Of a DNA stretch of 64,000 nt, positions 52,623-61,921 are shown piece by piece. Numbering within the stretch: position 1 is the first letter of the stretch; every line of letters begins with the position of its first letter. The DNA is taken from the NCBI GenBank assembly GCA_963828625.1, contig CAWHEX010000004.1, forward strand, positions 154,492 through 218,491, written 5' to 3'. The translations under genes and the position numbers were made by a program. Below the pieces are notes generated by a model. It searched no databases. It worked only from the letters and a program-made list of their open reading frames with translations, and was not told the origin of the DNA. The DNA is from PALSA-894 sp963828625. GTDB taxonomy: Bacteria; Pseudomonadota; Alphaproteobacteria; Rhizobiales; Xanthobacteraceae.

Positions 52623-54494
52623 TCAGCCGGTGTAGTCCACCCGCAGCGACTCCAGCCGGCCCGCGCTGTCGGCCAGTCCGCCCGGGCGGTTACGGGTCAG
52701 CCAACGCTCGCGATACTCCTCGAGCAGGCCGTCCAGGTCTGACGCGAGCTCGGTCCGGTCCTCGGAGTCGTCCAGGAAGTACTCGAGCCGCTGTGCCGCA
52801 TGCCGCAGGAAGCGCGCGGTGAACTCGAACTCCGCTCGTACGACTTCCGCGTCCGCCGCTGTCGACGTCGACTCGCCCAACGGGGCGATCGCGGCGTCGA
52901 TGGCGGCGAACGTGTCCTGCACGGCTTCCTGCGTGATCGTCCGCAGCCCGACCGCGAGCCGCCCGGCGAGCGACTTCTCGTCCGTCGTCGCCAGCTCCTC
53001 GAACGTGAAGCTCAACACCCAGAACAGCGGCGACGCGTTCGGGATCATCAGCCCCAGCGACTTGTAGACCTCGCCGAGGTCGTACGCGATCCGCCCGAGC
53101 GAGCCGGACGGATCCGAGAACGCGTGCAGGGAGATCACCTGCGCGATGTCGAGGTCGCGGTTGGCCTCGAGCGCCCAGGAGTACGCGGCCCCGGCGGCCA
53201 GCCCGAGGTAGCTGATCGGCAGCTGCTGCCAGTGGCCGCGGTCGCCCCAGTCGGTGATCAGGTAGCCCTTCGCGCCGTTCGCGAGACCGTTCTCGGCGGC
53301 GTTCAGCAGGTTGCCGAGAGCGTTCGTCGTACGGCCGGCGATCGTGCACCACGCCGAGGTGCCCGGGCAGGTGTAGAACTCGACGCCGGCGGCCGCGTAG
53401 CGCGAGCACAACGTCGCGAAGTCGTGGCCGGCCTCGTACCCCCAGCCGAGTGCGATCGCGTCCTTCGGCAGCTCGGCGATGAGCTCCGGGTGCCCCTCGA
53501 TGATGTCGCCCCAGAACTGCATCGTGTAGCCGCGCTTGGTCACCTCGCGGTAGATCTCGGTGAGGAAGTCGAGGTAGACCCGGCCGACGCCGCGTTCCTC
53601 GACGGCCTGCTTGCTGCGGCCCTGGCCGAGATCGAACGTCTCGTCGGCACCCACGTTCAGCTGCTTGCTGGTGAAGTGCGGCAGCAGCTCGTCGTACAGG
53701 CTCGCGACCAGCTGGATGCTGCCCGGCTCCTGCGGCGTGAGGGAGAACGGGCCGGGCATCATGCCCCACGGCGTCTCGAAGTCGCCCTCGACCTCGGCGA
53801 GATCGGCGTACTTCTTGTGCTTCAGCCAGCGATGCATGTGGCCGAACGAGTTCTGGTTCGGGACGAGCTCGATGAAGCGCTCGCGGCAGTACGCGTCCAG
53901 CTCGAGGATCTCCTCGCCGGTGAACGGCGACGCTTCCTCCCACACGTCCTTGTGCTGGTGGTAGGCGAACGTGTGCTCGGTGTAGAGCTGCACCTCGTTC
54001 AGCTTCCAGCTGGCGAGCTTGTCGACGAGCGCGTACACGGTCTCCATCGTGGGGACCTTGTCGCGGCTGACGTCGAGCATGACGCCACGGGCGTGGTGGT
54101 CGGGCCAGTCGGTGACGGTGAAGCGCGGGAGCTCCGAACCGGTCTGCTCGACGATCTGGACCAGCGTGTTCACGCCGTAGAACAGGCCCTGCGACGTCTG
54201 GGCGCGGACCTCGACGCCGTGCTCACGGACGGCGAGTACGTACCCCTGGCTGTGCGCGTGATCCGGGTCGATGCGGAGCGCGATCGCGCCGTCGGGAGAC
54301 TCGGAGGTGGCGGCGATCTCGTACGCGACACCCGCGTGGCTGGCCAGGGCGGCCTGCAGGCGCTGGGCGGTGAAGAGGAGCTGGGACGCGTCCGGGGCGT
54401 CGATGAGGAGGAGACCCTCGGGCTGCAGCGTGAGGCTCTCGCCGTCGTCCGCGGTGATCGAACGTGGCGCTGGAAGCAGCGTGAGATCGGTCAT
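52623..54494 (-). CDS. Glycoside hydrolase family 20, beta-N-acetylhexosaminidase-like
   Basis: The 623-residue product has an N-terminal GH20b domain (about 1-125, ending LFYGVNTLVQIV). The catalytic barrel follows with ARGVMLDVSRDKVPTMETVY and the Asp284-Glu285 pair in LNVGADETFDLGQG. There is no signal peptide, so chitobiose or muropeptide sugars would be cleaved inside the cell. The substrate-assist pair is intact. The ATG at 54494 was chosen; one at 54551 would add 19 residues. A C-terminal helical region of about 150 residues is of unclear role. Confidence 0.88.
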   Translation of the reverse strand: MTDLTLLPAPRSITADDGESLTLQPEGLLLIDAPDASQLLFTAQRLQAALASHAGVAYEIAATSESPDGAIALRIDPDHAHSQGYVLAVREHGVEVRAQTSQGLFYGVNTLVQIVEQTGSELPRFTVTDWPDHHARGVMLDVSRDKVPTMETVYALVDKLASWKLNEVQLYTEHTFAYHQHKDVWEEASPFTGEEILELDAYCRERFIELVPNQNSFGHMHRWLKHKKYADLAEVEGDFETPWGMMPGPFSLTPQEPGSIQLVASLYDELLPHFTSKQLNVGADETFDLGQGRSKQAVEERGVGRVYLDFLTEIYREVTKRGYTMQFWGDIIEGHPELIAELPKDAIALGWGYEAGHDFATLCSRYAAAGVEFYTCPGTSAWCTIAGRTTNALGNLLNAAENGLANGAKGYLITDWGDRGHWQQLPISYLGLAAGAAYSWALEANRDLDIAQVISLHAFSDPSGSLGRIAYDLGEVYKSLGLMIPNASPLFWVLSFTFEELATTDEKSLAGRLAVGLRTITQEAVQDTFAAIDAAIAPLGESTSTAADAEVVRAEFEFTARFLRHAAQRLEYFLDDSEDRTELASDLDGLLEEYRERWLTRNRPGGLADSAGRLESLRVDYTG

Positions 54495-54586
54495 TTCGTG
54501 AATCGGCCCCTCCTGAGTACGGACATCGCTGGTCACCGTATCTGCCCGCACCCAGGTGGGCGATGCCTAACGGACGCGCTGGCGGC

Positions 54587-55723
54587 TCATCGGCGTACCA
54601 CGGCCGCGGTCGCCGCTCCGAGGGCTGACACTTCGGGTTTGCCGAAGCCCTTCGGGAAAAGGTAGGTGCCCTTCTCCTTCGCCGGTTTGGTTTCCTCGAC
54701 CTTGATCCGGTGCTCGTCGGCGTACGCGTCGTGCCGGATGCCGGTCAGCTGCCAGGAGACCTCCTGACCCGGCTTGGCGCCCCCGATCGCGAACCGGCCG
54801 TCCGCCACCTTCGCCTTGACGTGCAGGTCGGGCGCACCCGAGCCGATAGGCGTGAGCTGGTAGCGGAAGTCCTTGTTGAGCGCCTCGAACCACTCCGGCA
54901 GCTCGACCGTCGCCTCACCGTTCGCGTCGGCGAGCACGTTGCCGTTGTAGACGTTCAGCATGTCCGGCGACTCGACGAACGAGTGCGACAAGTACTTGTT
55001 CGCCGGATCCAGCGGGTGGTCGATCTTGAACGAGCCCGCCGACTTCGACAGGGTCCCGCTGATACCGACGTTGCCGAACAGCCGGCTCTCGCCGTCGGCG
55101 CGAAGGGCGAGCGCCGGTGCGAACGCGGCCCCGTAGACGCCGACGGAATCCGTGTGCCGAGCCAGACCCAGCACGCCCGCACGCGCACCAGTGCCCTGGC
55201 CATCGCAGACGCCGGCGATTCCGTGGTGACCAGCGGCGAGGATCGACGGTTGACTGGGAAAGCCCCAGCTCGCCAGCTCCGCTTGGCCGTTGCCAGCAGT
55301 CGCGACGATCGCCCGTTCCTGGAACTGTCCGTTCGACGGCGCCGTATTGCGTGCGGTGATGGCGGTCGCGGAGTTGTTCGCCGTTCCTGCCGACAGCCCG
55401 GTGTTCTTCCGCCCGTCCGCACGGATCGCGCCGCCGGCGCCGATGCCCGTGGCCTCACTGATCGCCCACACTCCCCACCGGTCCTTGTTCCTGGCGGTGA
55501 GGAGGCCTGCGTGGGCCGTGCCCGTGCTGATGACGTTCAACGCGGGAACGGAGCTCGAGTTGGTCAGCTTCGTCTCAGCCGAGCCGACGTTGGCCCGGCC
55601 GATCAGCAGCGGGCCGCCGTTCGCGGCCTGCGCCGTACCCTCCGACCCGACCACGGCGGCGCCGAGAACGACCGCGCCACCGGTCAGCAGCCGGCGCCGG
55701 GTGCGGGACTCGTCGGCGCTCAT
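54587..55723 (-). CDS. Tat-exported protein with shared C-terminal domain, paralogue 2
   Basis: The 378-residue product starts MSADESRTRRRLLTGGAVVL, a Tat-like signal, with cleavage near AQAA. A repetitive Gly/Ala/Asn-rich beta region (about 35-215) follows, with turns such as GGAIRADGRKNTGLSAG. The C-terminal domain (about 220-360) contains SFKIDHPLDPANKYLSHS, SPDMLNVYNGNV, ATVELPEWFEALNKDFRYQL and VSWQLTGIRHDAYA. I recall this domain at the ends of diverse exported bacterial proteins, sometimes with tail-fibre-like stalks. It overlaps its paralogue by four bases (ATGA), so translation is coupled. Confidence 0.75.
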   Translation of the reverse strand: MSADESRTRRRLLTGGAVVLGAAVVGSEGTAQAANGGPLLIGRANVGSAETKLTNSSSVPALNVISTGTAHAGLLTARNKDRWGVWAISEATGIGAGGAIRADGRKNTGLSAGTANNSATAITARNTAPSNGQFQERAIVATAGNGQAELASWGFPSQPSILAAGHHGIAGVCDGQGTGARAGVLGLARHTDSVGVYGAAFAPALALRADGESRLFGNVGISGTLSKSAGSFKIDHPLDPANKYLSHSFVESPDMLNVYNGNVLADANGEATVELPEWFEALNKDFRYQLTPIGSGAPDLHVKAKVADGRFAIGGAKPGQEVSWQLTGIRHDAYADEHRIKVEETKPAKEKGTYLFPKGFGKPEVSALGAATAAVVRR

Positions 55724-56838
55724 CGGTGCGCCGCCACGGAGGCCGACTCCGGCTTGCCGAAGCCCTTGGGGAACACGTACCTCCCCTTCTCCTGTGCGGA
55801 CTTCTCCTCTTCCACCGGGATGCGGTGCGTCTCGGCGTACGCGTCCTGCCGGATGCCGGTGAGCTGCCAGGAGATCTTCTGGCCCGGCTTGGCTCCGCCA
55901 ATCCCGAACCGGCCGTCAGACACCTCCGACTTCACGTGCAACTCGGGAGCCGCACCACCCATCGGCGTGAGCTGGTAGCGGTAGTCCTTGTTCAGAGCCT
56001 CGAACCAGTCCGGCAGCTCCACGGTCGCCTCGCCGCGCGCGTCGGCGATCACGTTGCCGTTGTAGACGTTCAGCATGTCCGGCGACTCGACGAACGAGTG
56101 CGACAGGAACTTGTTCGCCGGATCCAACGGATGGTCGATGCGGAACGAGCCTGCCGCCTTCGTGAGCGTGCCGTACACATTGACCGGCCCGTTCAGCTGG
56201 GAGATGCCGCTTGTGTGGAGAGCCGTCGAGGTCGCAAACGCGATGCCCACCAGCGCCATGGTGCCGGGACGGTTCGCGACTCCGATCACACCGAAGCCGT
56301 TGTCCTTGGTCGAGACACCCATCACGCCGTTCGGGCCCGCGAATCCTCCCGCACTGTGCCAGTAGGCCGCGGACGCGTTCCGAAGCTCCTGGTCGGCGGT
56401 CGGTCCTACCGTGCCGACCACCGCGGTCGACGCGGTGTCGTTCGCCGTCGCGCCGGCGTTGCGAGCGACGATGGCTGCTGCCGCCTTGTTGCTCGTCCCC
56501 GCCGAGAGGCCCGTGTTCTGCCGACCGTCCGCGCGGATCGCTCCGCCGACGCCCCTCCCGGTGGACTCGTTGACGGCGAGGAGCCCCCATCGATCCTTGT
56601 GCTTGGCGGTGAGGACCGCGGCGTGGGCGGCGTTGGTGCTGATGACGTTCAGGGCGGGCACCGGGCTGGCGTTCGTCAGCTTGGTCTCCGCCGAACCCAC
56701 GTTCGCCCGCCCGATCAGGAGCGGTCCACCGTTCGCCGCCTCGGCGGTGCCCTCCGCGGCGCCGCCGACGACTGCCGCGCCCAGGAGGACGGCACCGCCT
56801 GTCACTACAGCTCTTCGGGTGTCCTTCTTCTCGGACAT
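55720..56838 (-). CDS. Exported protein with shared C-terminal domain, paralogue 1
   Basis: The 372-residue product starts MSEKKDTRRAVVTGGAVLLG, with a twin-Arg pair and cleavage near AEAA. It is colinear with the downstream paralogue: nearly identical residues 35-60 (ANGGPLLIGRANVGSAETKL), a variable repetitive middle, then the C-terminal domain with SFRIDHPLDPANKFLSHS and SWQLTGIRQDAYAETHRIPV. The middle regions differ more than the ends, as expected for surface-exposed parts. The start has a GAGAGGGG site. Function is unknown; a surface fibre is one possibility. Confidence 0.75.
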   Translation of the reverse strand: MSEKKDTRRAVVTGGAVLLGAAVVGGAAEGTAEAANGGPLLIGRANVGSAETKLTNASPVPALNVISTNAAHAAVLTAKHKDRWGLLAVNESTGRGVGGAIRADGRQNTGLSAGTSNKAAAAIVARNAGATANDTASTAVVGTVGPTADQELRNASAAYWHSAGGFAGPNGVMGVSTKDNGFGVIGVANRPGTMALVGIAFATSTALHTSGISQLNGPVNVYGTLTKAAGSFRIDHPLDPANKFLSHSFVESPDMLNVYNGNVIADARGEATVELPDWFEALNKDYRYQLTPMGGAAPELHVKSEVSDGRFGIGGAKPGQKISWQLTGIRQDAYAETHRIPVEEEKSAQEKGRYVFPKGFGKPESASVAAHR

Positions 56839-56925
56839 GATGGTGATCCCCTCTCTTGGCCCTGCCGGAACGGTGTCAGGCGGGAGGCAGGATGATCTAT
56901 CCGTAGAAGTACGTAAGTTGGTGAG

Positions 56926-57240
56926 ATGTCCTCCCGAACCGTGCGCCTGTACGCAGCCCACCGCCTGTACGTGGAGGTGAGCGCGACCGACGACGGCGGG
57001 TTCGTGATCGAGGGGCAGGATCTCGGCCGGCCGGGCATGGTCGAGTACGAGTACTCGCTCCGGGTCGCGGCCGCCGACGTTCCCCGCGTCGTCGAGGCCC
57101 TCGGCGGCCAGCCGGGCGACGACGCCCTCGAGCTGCTCGTGCGGAACGGCGAGGTGCTCGTGCGGCGAGGCGAGTCGACCTGGCTGAAGAGCCTCGGGCT
57201 GGAGCCGGAGTTCTGGTCGCGTTCGGAGTACGACGACTGA
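56926..57240 (+). CDS. Small hypothetical protein upstream of xseA
   Basis: The 104-residue product is mostly beta with an acidic character. It has YVEVSATDDGGFVIEGQDLG and EYEYSLRVAAADVPRVVEAL near the middle, and a C-terminal WLKSLGLEPEFWSRSEYDD. No signal or membrane segment is seen. It starts 87 bases from the divergent exported-protein gene and ends 49 bases before xseA. I recognise no characterised family. Confidence 0.7.
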   Translation: MSSRTVRLYAAHRLYVEVSATDDGGFVIEGQDLGRPGMVEYEYSLRVAAADVPRVVEALGGQPGDDALELLVRNGEVLVRRGESTWLKSLGLEPEFWSRSEYDD

Positions 57241-57289
57241 CCCTGTGGACAGCCGAAGAACCGCCGCAACGCCCAAGTAGGCTGCCCGA

Positions 57290-58498
57290 ATGGCGTTGCA
57301 GACCTCACCCGAGCAACCCGCTCCCGTACGGCAGATCGCGAACCTGATCGGCCAGTGGATCGGGAAACTCGGCGTGATCTGGGTCGAGGGTCAGGTCGCG
57401 CAGCTGACCCGACGCCCGGGCACGACGGTCGTCTTCCTCACGCTCCGCGACACGGCCGCGGACATCTCGGTGCAGGTGACCTGTCCGCGCCGCGTGTTCG
57501 ACGTGGTCGACCCGCCCGTCGTCGAGGGCGCGCGCGTGGTCGTGCATGCGCGCCCGACGTACTACATCCCGCGCGGCACGATGTCGCTCGCCGCGGACGA
57601 CATCCGCCCGGTCGGCCTCGGTGAGCTGTTGGCGAGGCTCGAACGCCTGAAGAGGCTGCTCGCGACCGAGGGACTGTTCGCGCGCGAACGCAAACGCCCG
57701 TTGCCCTTCCTGCCAAGGAAGATCGGCCTCGTCGTCGGCCGTGACTCGGCCGCCGAGCGGGACGTGCTCGACAACACGCGCAGGCGGTGGGCGGCCGCGC
57801 GGTTCCGGGTCGAGAACGTCGCGGTGCAGGGTCCGTTCGCGGCCGAGCAGGTCATGGAGGCGCTCCGGCGGCTCGACAAGGACGACGAGGTCGACGTCAT
57901 CGTGATCACGCGCGGCGGCGGTTCGGTCGAAGACCTGTTGCCGTTCTCGAACGAGGGCCTGGTCCGCGCCGTCGCCGAGGCGAAGACCCCGGTGGTGAGC
58001 GCGATCGGGCACGAGCAGGACTCCCCGCTGCTCGACCTGGTCGCCGACTTCCGCGCGTCCACGCCGACGGACGCCGCGCGGCGGATCGTTCCCGACGTCG
58101 GCGAGGAGCTCACCCGCGTGAGCGAGCTCCGGACGCGGGCGCGCCAGCTCGTCACCGCCTGGCTCGACCGCGAGACGAACGGTCTGCAGGGCCTCCGGGC
58201 GCGGTCGTCCCTCGGCGACCCGCTGCGCGAGATCACCCGCCGCGGCGAGGAGCTGGTCGCCGTCCGCGAGCGCGCCAGACGTACGCTCACCCACCTGCTC
58301 GACCGGGCCGGCGACGACCTCGTCCACCAGCTCGCCCAGGTCCGCGCGCTCAGCCCGAAGGCGACGCTCGACCGCGGCTACGCCGTCCTGCAGAAGGCGG
58401 ACGGCGCGGCCGTGCTCGACCCCGAGGACGTCACAGAGGGCGAGCGGCTCGACGCGCGGGTGTCGGCCGGCCGGTTCGGCGTCGAGGTACGGAAGTAG
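57290..58498 (+). CDS. xseA: Exodeoxyribonuclease VII large subunit
   Basis: XseA with XseB degrades single-stranded DNA. The 402-residue product has an N-terminal OB fold (about 12-105, LIGQWIGKLGVIWVEGQVAQ, SVQVTCPRRVF). The catalytic core shows LPRKIGLVVGRDSAAERDVL, DVIVITRGGGSVEDLLPFSN and SAIGHEQDSPLLDLVADFRAST-type sequence. A helical C-terminal region with LDRGYAVLQK follows. xseB begins immediately after. Confidence 0.95.
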   Translation: MALQTSPEQPAPVRQIANLIGQWIGKLGVIWVEGQVAQLTRRPGTTVVFLTLRDTAADISVQVTCPRRVFDVVDPPVVEGARVVVHARPTYYIPRGTMSLAADDIRPVGLGELLARLERLKRLLATEGLFARERKRPLPFLPRKIGLVVGRDSAAERDVLDNTRRRWAAARFRVENVAVQGPFAAEQVMEALRRLDKDDEVDVIVITRGGGSVEDLLPFSNEGLVRAVAEAKTPVVSAIGHEQDSPLLDLVADFRASTPTDAARRIVPDVGEELTRVSELRTRARQLVTAWLDRETNGLQGLRARSSLGDPLREITRRGEELVAVRERARRTLTHLLDRAGDDLVHQLAQVRALSPKATLDRGYAVLQKADGAAVLDPEDVTEGERLDARVSAGRFGVEVRK

Positions 58499-58499
58499 G

Positions 58500-58739
58500 G
58501 TGCCTATGGTGACTGAGAACGGCCTCTCGTACGAACAGGCCCGCGACGAGCTGATCGACGTCGTCCGCAAGCTGGAGGCCGGCGGCACCACGCTGGAGGA
58601 GTCCCTCCGGCTGTGGGAGCGCGGCGAGGAGCTGGCGAAGATCTGCCAATCCTGGCTCGACGGCGCCCGCGCCCGCCTCGCGGCGGCCCGGTCGGAGAAG
58701 CCCGCCGACGAGGTAGAGGACCTCGACGGTGCTTCCTAG
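58500..58739 (+). CDS. xseB: Exodeoxyribonuclease VII small subunit
   Basis: The 79-residue product has the XseB core LSYEQARDELIDVVRKLEAG followed by TTLEESLRLWERGEELAK. It starts at a GTG one base after the xseA stop; an ATG at 58506 would shorten it by two residues. Immediate spacing shows cotranslation with xseA, matching the subunits' joint complex. Confidence 0.94.
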   Translation: MPMVTENGLSYEQARDELIDVVRKLEAGGTTLEESLRLWERGEELAKICQSWLDGARARLAAARSEKPADEVEDLDGAS

Positions 58740-58872
58740 GTCGCACCGGTCGGCCTTAGGCGTCGCCTTCTCGGCGGGTGGCATCTATGGCGCCAGCTGG
58801 GATGGCTGGGTCAGCTGATCGATCGGGCGCCATCGAGGCAAAGCGGAGCCGAGAAAGCAACGCCGCCACCGA

Positions 58873-58901
58873 CTATCCAGCGACAGACGAGCGCTGGATA
58901 G
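58873..58901. promoter_or_regulatory. Perfect inverted repeat upstream of glpX
   Basis: CTATCCAGCG and CGCTGGATAG pair perfectly around a nine-base interval, 41 bases before the glpX start. It could be an operator for a dimeric regulator or a 5' leader hairpin. No regulator is identified. The rest of 58740-58941 holds nothing recognisable. Confidence 0.5.
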
Positions 58902-58941
58902 GCTGACGAGCGTCCCCCTCGACCCGCCCACGGAGGCGACG

Positions 58942-59976
58942 ATGTCCGATCCCACCGCCGTACCGCCGCCGCTGCGCGTCGAACCGATGGCGCCGGATCG
59001 CAACCTCGCGCTGGAGCTCGTACGCGTGACCGAGGCGGCCGCGATGGCCGCCGGCCGTTGGGTCGGCCGCGGCGACAAGAACGGCGCCGACCAGGTCGCC
59101 GTCAACGCGATGCGCACGCTGATCGCGTCCGTCGGCATGCGCGGCATCGTCGTGATCGGTGAGGGCGAGAAGGACAACGCCCCGATGCTCTACAACGGCG
59201 AGGAGGTCGGCTCCGGCGATGGCGCGGAGTGCGACGTCGCCGTCGACCCGATCGACGGCACCACGCTGACCGCGAAGGGCATGTCCAACGCGGTCAGCGT
59301 TCTCGCCGTCGCCCCGCGCGGCGCCATGTTCGACCCGTCCGCGGTGTTCTACATGGACAAGCTCGCGACCGGCCCCGAGGCCGCCGACGTCATCGACATC
59401 ACCGTTCCCATCGGCGAGAACATCCGCCGCGTCGCCAAGGCCAAGAACTCCTCCCCCGCCGACGTGGCCGTGGTGATCCTCGACCGCCCAAGGCACGAGG
59501 GCCTCGTCCAGGAGGTCCGCGAGACCGGCGCGCGGATCAAGTTCATCACCGACGGCGACGTGGCGGGCGCGATCATGGCCGCCCGGCCGGACACCGGCGT
59601 CGACCTGCTCGCCGGCATAGGTGGCACGCCGGAGGGCATCATCGCGGCGTGTGCGATGAAGTGCGTCGGCGGCATGATCCAGGGTCGGCTGTGGCCGCGC
59701 GACGACGAGGAACGGCAGAAGGCCATCGACGCCGGTCACGATCTCGACCGCGTGCTCAAGACCGACGACCTGGTCGAGGGTGACGACGCGTTCTTCGTCG
59801 CGACCGGCATCACCGACGGCGAGCTGATGCGCGGCGTCCGCTACCGCTCCGGCGGCGCCACGACGCACTCGCTCGTGATGCGCTCGCGCAGCGGAACGAT
59901 CCGGTCGATCGTCTCCGAGCACTCCCTCGCCAAGCTCCGCGCCTACTCCTCGGTCGACTTCGAGCACGCCAACTGA
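58942..59976 (+). CDS. glpX: Fructose-1,6-bisphosphatase, class II
   Basis: GlpX dephosphorylates fructose 1,6-bisphosphate in gluconeogenesis. In actinobacteria it is usually the only such enzyme. The 344-residue product has the lithium-sensitive phosphatase metal sites: GEGEKDNAPMLYNGE with acidic residues, DVAVDPIDGTT, and the later GGTPEGIIAACAMKCVGG. ATG and length are normal. It is followed three bases later by the beta-propeller gene. Confidence 0.96.
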   Translation: MSDPTAVPPPLRVEPMAPDRNLALELVRVTEAAAMAAGRWVGRGDKNGADQVAVNAMRTLIASVGMRGIVVIGEGEKDNAPMLYNGEEVGSGDGAECDVAVDPIDGTTLTAKGMSNAVSVLAVAPRGAMFDPSAVFYMDKLATGPEAADVIDITVPIGENIRRVAKAKNSSPADVAVVILDRPRHEGLVQEVRETGARIKFITDGDVAGAIMAARPDTGVDLLAGIGGTPEGIIAACAMKCVGGMIQGRLWPRDDEERQKAIDAGHDLDRVLKTDDLVEGDDAFFVATGITDGELMRGVRYRSGGATTHSLVMRSRSGTIRSIVSEHSLAKLRAYSSVDFEHAN

Positions 59977-59978
59977 GC

Positions 59979-61868
59979 ATGGATACGGAAACCGTCCCAC
60001 CACCGGCAGCCCCCGAGGCGCCGCCGGCGAAACCACCCGCGCCCGACAGCGGGTACGCCACCCGCGGCCGCTGGGTGCTCCGCACGATCGGCCTGATGTT
60101 GCTGCTCGCCGGTGCGCTGCACCTGCAGGCCGCGTCGATCCAGACCACGGTCACCGCGCCCGCGTCGGGCTACTCCCAACCCGGGTTCTGGCTCGACGGC
60201 AGCGTCTCGATGACCGTTCTCGCGTTCGCGCTGGCGATCATCTCCTGGTTCACGTTCCGCGACCTGTGGCGGCTGCTGGTCCCGAGTCTCACGCTCGTGG
60301 CGTCGCTCAGCGGCATGACGGTCGTCCTGCTCACGTTGATGGTCGAGCCCGGACCGCTCGGCGGCGCGGGCTTCCGCGGCCCGCTGGCGGCGGTCGGGCT
60401 CGGGCTCACCACGCTCGCCGCGATCTGCCTGATCGCCAGCCACCGCGGCCGGATGCACCGCGCGCGACGCGTGTCGATCATCTGCATGGGGATCGTCGTC
60501 GTGGTCGGCGTCGCGGGGGTCACGTTCTCCACCGAGCTCTGGCTCCCGCACGCGGTCTCGGACGGCAACACCATCGTCAAGGAGACCTCGCTGCCGGCGC
60601 CGAAGGAGCAGGTGGCGAAGCTCGACGGCGGGCTGGAGTGGACCCAGCCGGCGAGCGACCGGACCAACGGCTGGCTCACCACCGCCGGCGGGCTCGTCGC
60701 CACGACCGGCCGCGGCCTGACGATGGCCGACCCGCGTACGGGCAAGATCCGGTGGGAGCAGCTGCGGTACGACACCAAGAACGTCGAGGTCCCCAAGGTC
60801 TCCACCGACGGCTCGATCGTGGCGACCACCGGGCGGCTCGACAAGAGCCGGAACGTGCTGTTCAACAGCCCGCCCACCCGCTGGATGTGGGTGTTCGACG
60901 CGCTCACCGGCGAGATGCTCGTCGCCCGCGCGGCGCCGGACGAACGCAGCTCGCTGCGCGCCGCGCTTGCGGGCAACTGGCTGCTGTGGAGCAGGGGCGC
61001 GACGCCCACCGACCACGCGGTGATGACCGCGACCCGGTTCGACGGCACGTCGATCTGGGAGCAGAAGCTGCCCGGCGCGTGCTCCGTCCGGGACGCGCAG
61101 AACGCGCCCGGCGACCGGGTCCTCGCCGTGCTGGCCTGCCGTTCGCAGCCGGGGCGCGACTCGTACCCGACCCCGAACGTGCTGCTGATGTTCGACGCCT
61201 CGACCGGCAAGACGGTCTGGAAGTGGACGGCGCCGGCGTTCGGGCTGTTCTCCGTCGTCGGCAAGCTGCAACCGGGCGCGACCGAGGCGGTCATCGCGAT
61301 CGCGCGCAACGGCGCGCCGGAGTACACGCTCGGAGCGGTCCGGCTGTCGGACGGCTCGCAGACGTGGCTGGACGCGAGCCACACCGGCCCGGAGTCCGAC
61401 TTCGCCAGCTCCTCGGTCGCCTACCGGCGGAGCTTCGTCACCTCGGGCCGGATCGCGGTCCTCACCGAGGCGACGTTCGACGCACGTGCCCTCGAGCTGC
61501 GTGCGATCCGTCCGGCGACCGGCTACACGGCCTGGACGCGCAAGCTGCCGATCACGGAGTACGAACGCTCGACCGTCCGCTGGGTGCAGACCGTCCTGCC
61601 CGACGGCCGGCTGCTGCTCGGCGTCGTCGGCTCCCCCGAGGGAACGGGCGGCGACGCGGCGCGCGACTACAAGCTGCGCCTGGTGACGGTCGATCCGCGG
61701 AACGGCGAGATCGGCACGGACACGACGATCCCGATGGCGAACGCCAAGACCACACCCGCCGACCTCGAGGCCACGCCACGGCTCAAGGTGACCGTCGGCG
61801 ACCTCGGGCTGTTCGTCGAGCTGCTCTCGGAGAACTCCGTCCCGTTCGTCGGCGCCTCCATCAAGTAA
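59979..61868 (+). CDS. Membrane-anchored PQQ-like beta-propeller protein
   Basis: The 629-residue product begins with a Pro-rich segment (1-25). Four hydrophobic helices follow over about 30-185 (for example TIGLMLLLAGALHLQAASIQ, SMTVLAFALAIISWFTF). A long extracellular propeller region contains recurrent blade motifs: LTMADPRTGKIRWEQL, WVFDALTGEMLVARA, LMFDASTGKTVWKWTA and LVTVDPRNGEIGTD. Such domains bind ligands or partners; the quinone-binding residues are not discernible. It is close behind glpX, with no clear metabolic link. Confidence 0.82.
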   Translation: MDTETVPPPAAPEAPPAKPPAPDSGYATRGRWVLRTIGLMLLLAGALHLQAASIQTTVTAPASGYSQPGFWLDGSVSMTVLAFALAIISWFTFRDLWRLLVPSLTLVASLSGMTVVLLTLMVEPGPLGGAGFRGPLAAVGLGLTTLAAICLIASHRGRMHRARRVSIICMGIVVVVGVAGVTFSTELWLPHAVSDGNTIVKETSLPAPKEQVAKLDGGLEWTQPASDRTNGWLTTAGGLVATTGRGLTMADPRTGKIRWEQLRYDTKNVEVPKVSTDGSIVATTGRLDKSRNVLFNSPPTRWMWVFDALTGEMLVARAAPDERSSLRAALAGNWLLWSRGATPTDHAVMTATRFDGTSIWEQKLPGACSVRDAQNAPGDRVLAVLACRSQPGRDSYPTPNVLLMFDASTGKTVWKWTAPAFGLFSVVGKLQPGATEAVIAIARNGAPEYTLGAVRLSDGSQTWLDASHTGPESDFASSSVAYRRSFVTSGRIAVLTEATFDARALELRAIRPATGYTAWTRKLPITEYERSTVRWVQTVLPDGRLLLGVVGSPEGTGGDAARDYKLRLVTVDPRNGEIGTDTTIPMANAKTTPADLEATPRLKVTVGDLGLFVELLSENSVPFVGASIK

Positions 61869-61921
61869 CCCCAGCACCGCCGAACTTGACAGGCAAGATC
61901 ACGTTCCCCGAACATCGACGT

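Noticed and set aside
52800..54665. A 621-codon plus-strand frame antisense to the GH20 gene
   Set aside because: The minus strand carries the intact catalytic Asp-Glu pair and full GH20 homology.
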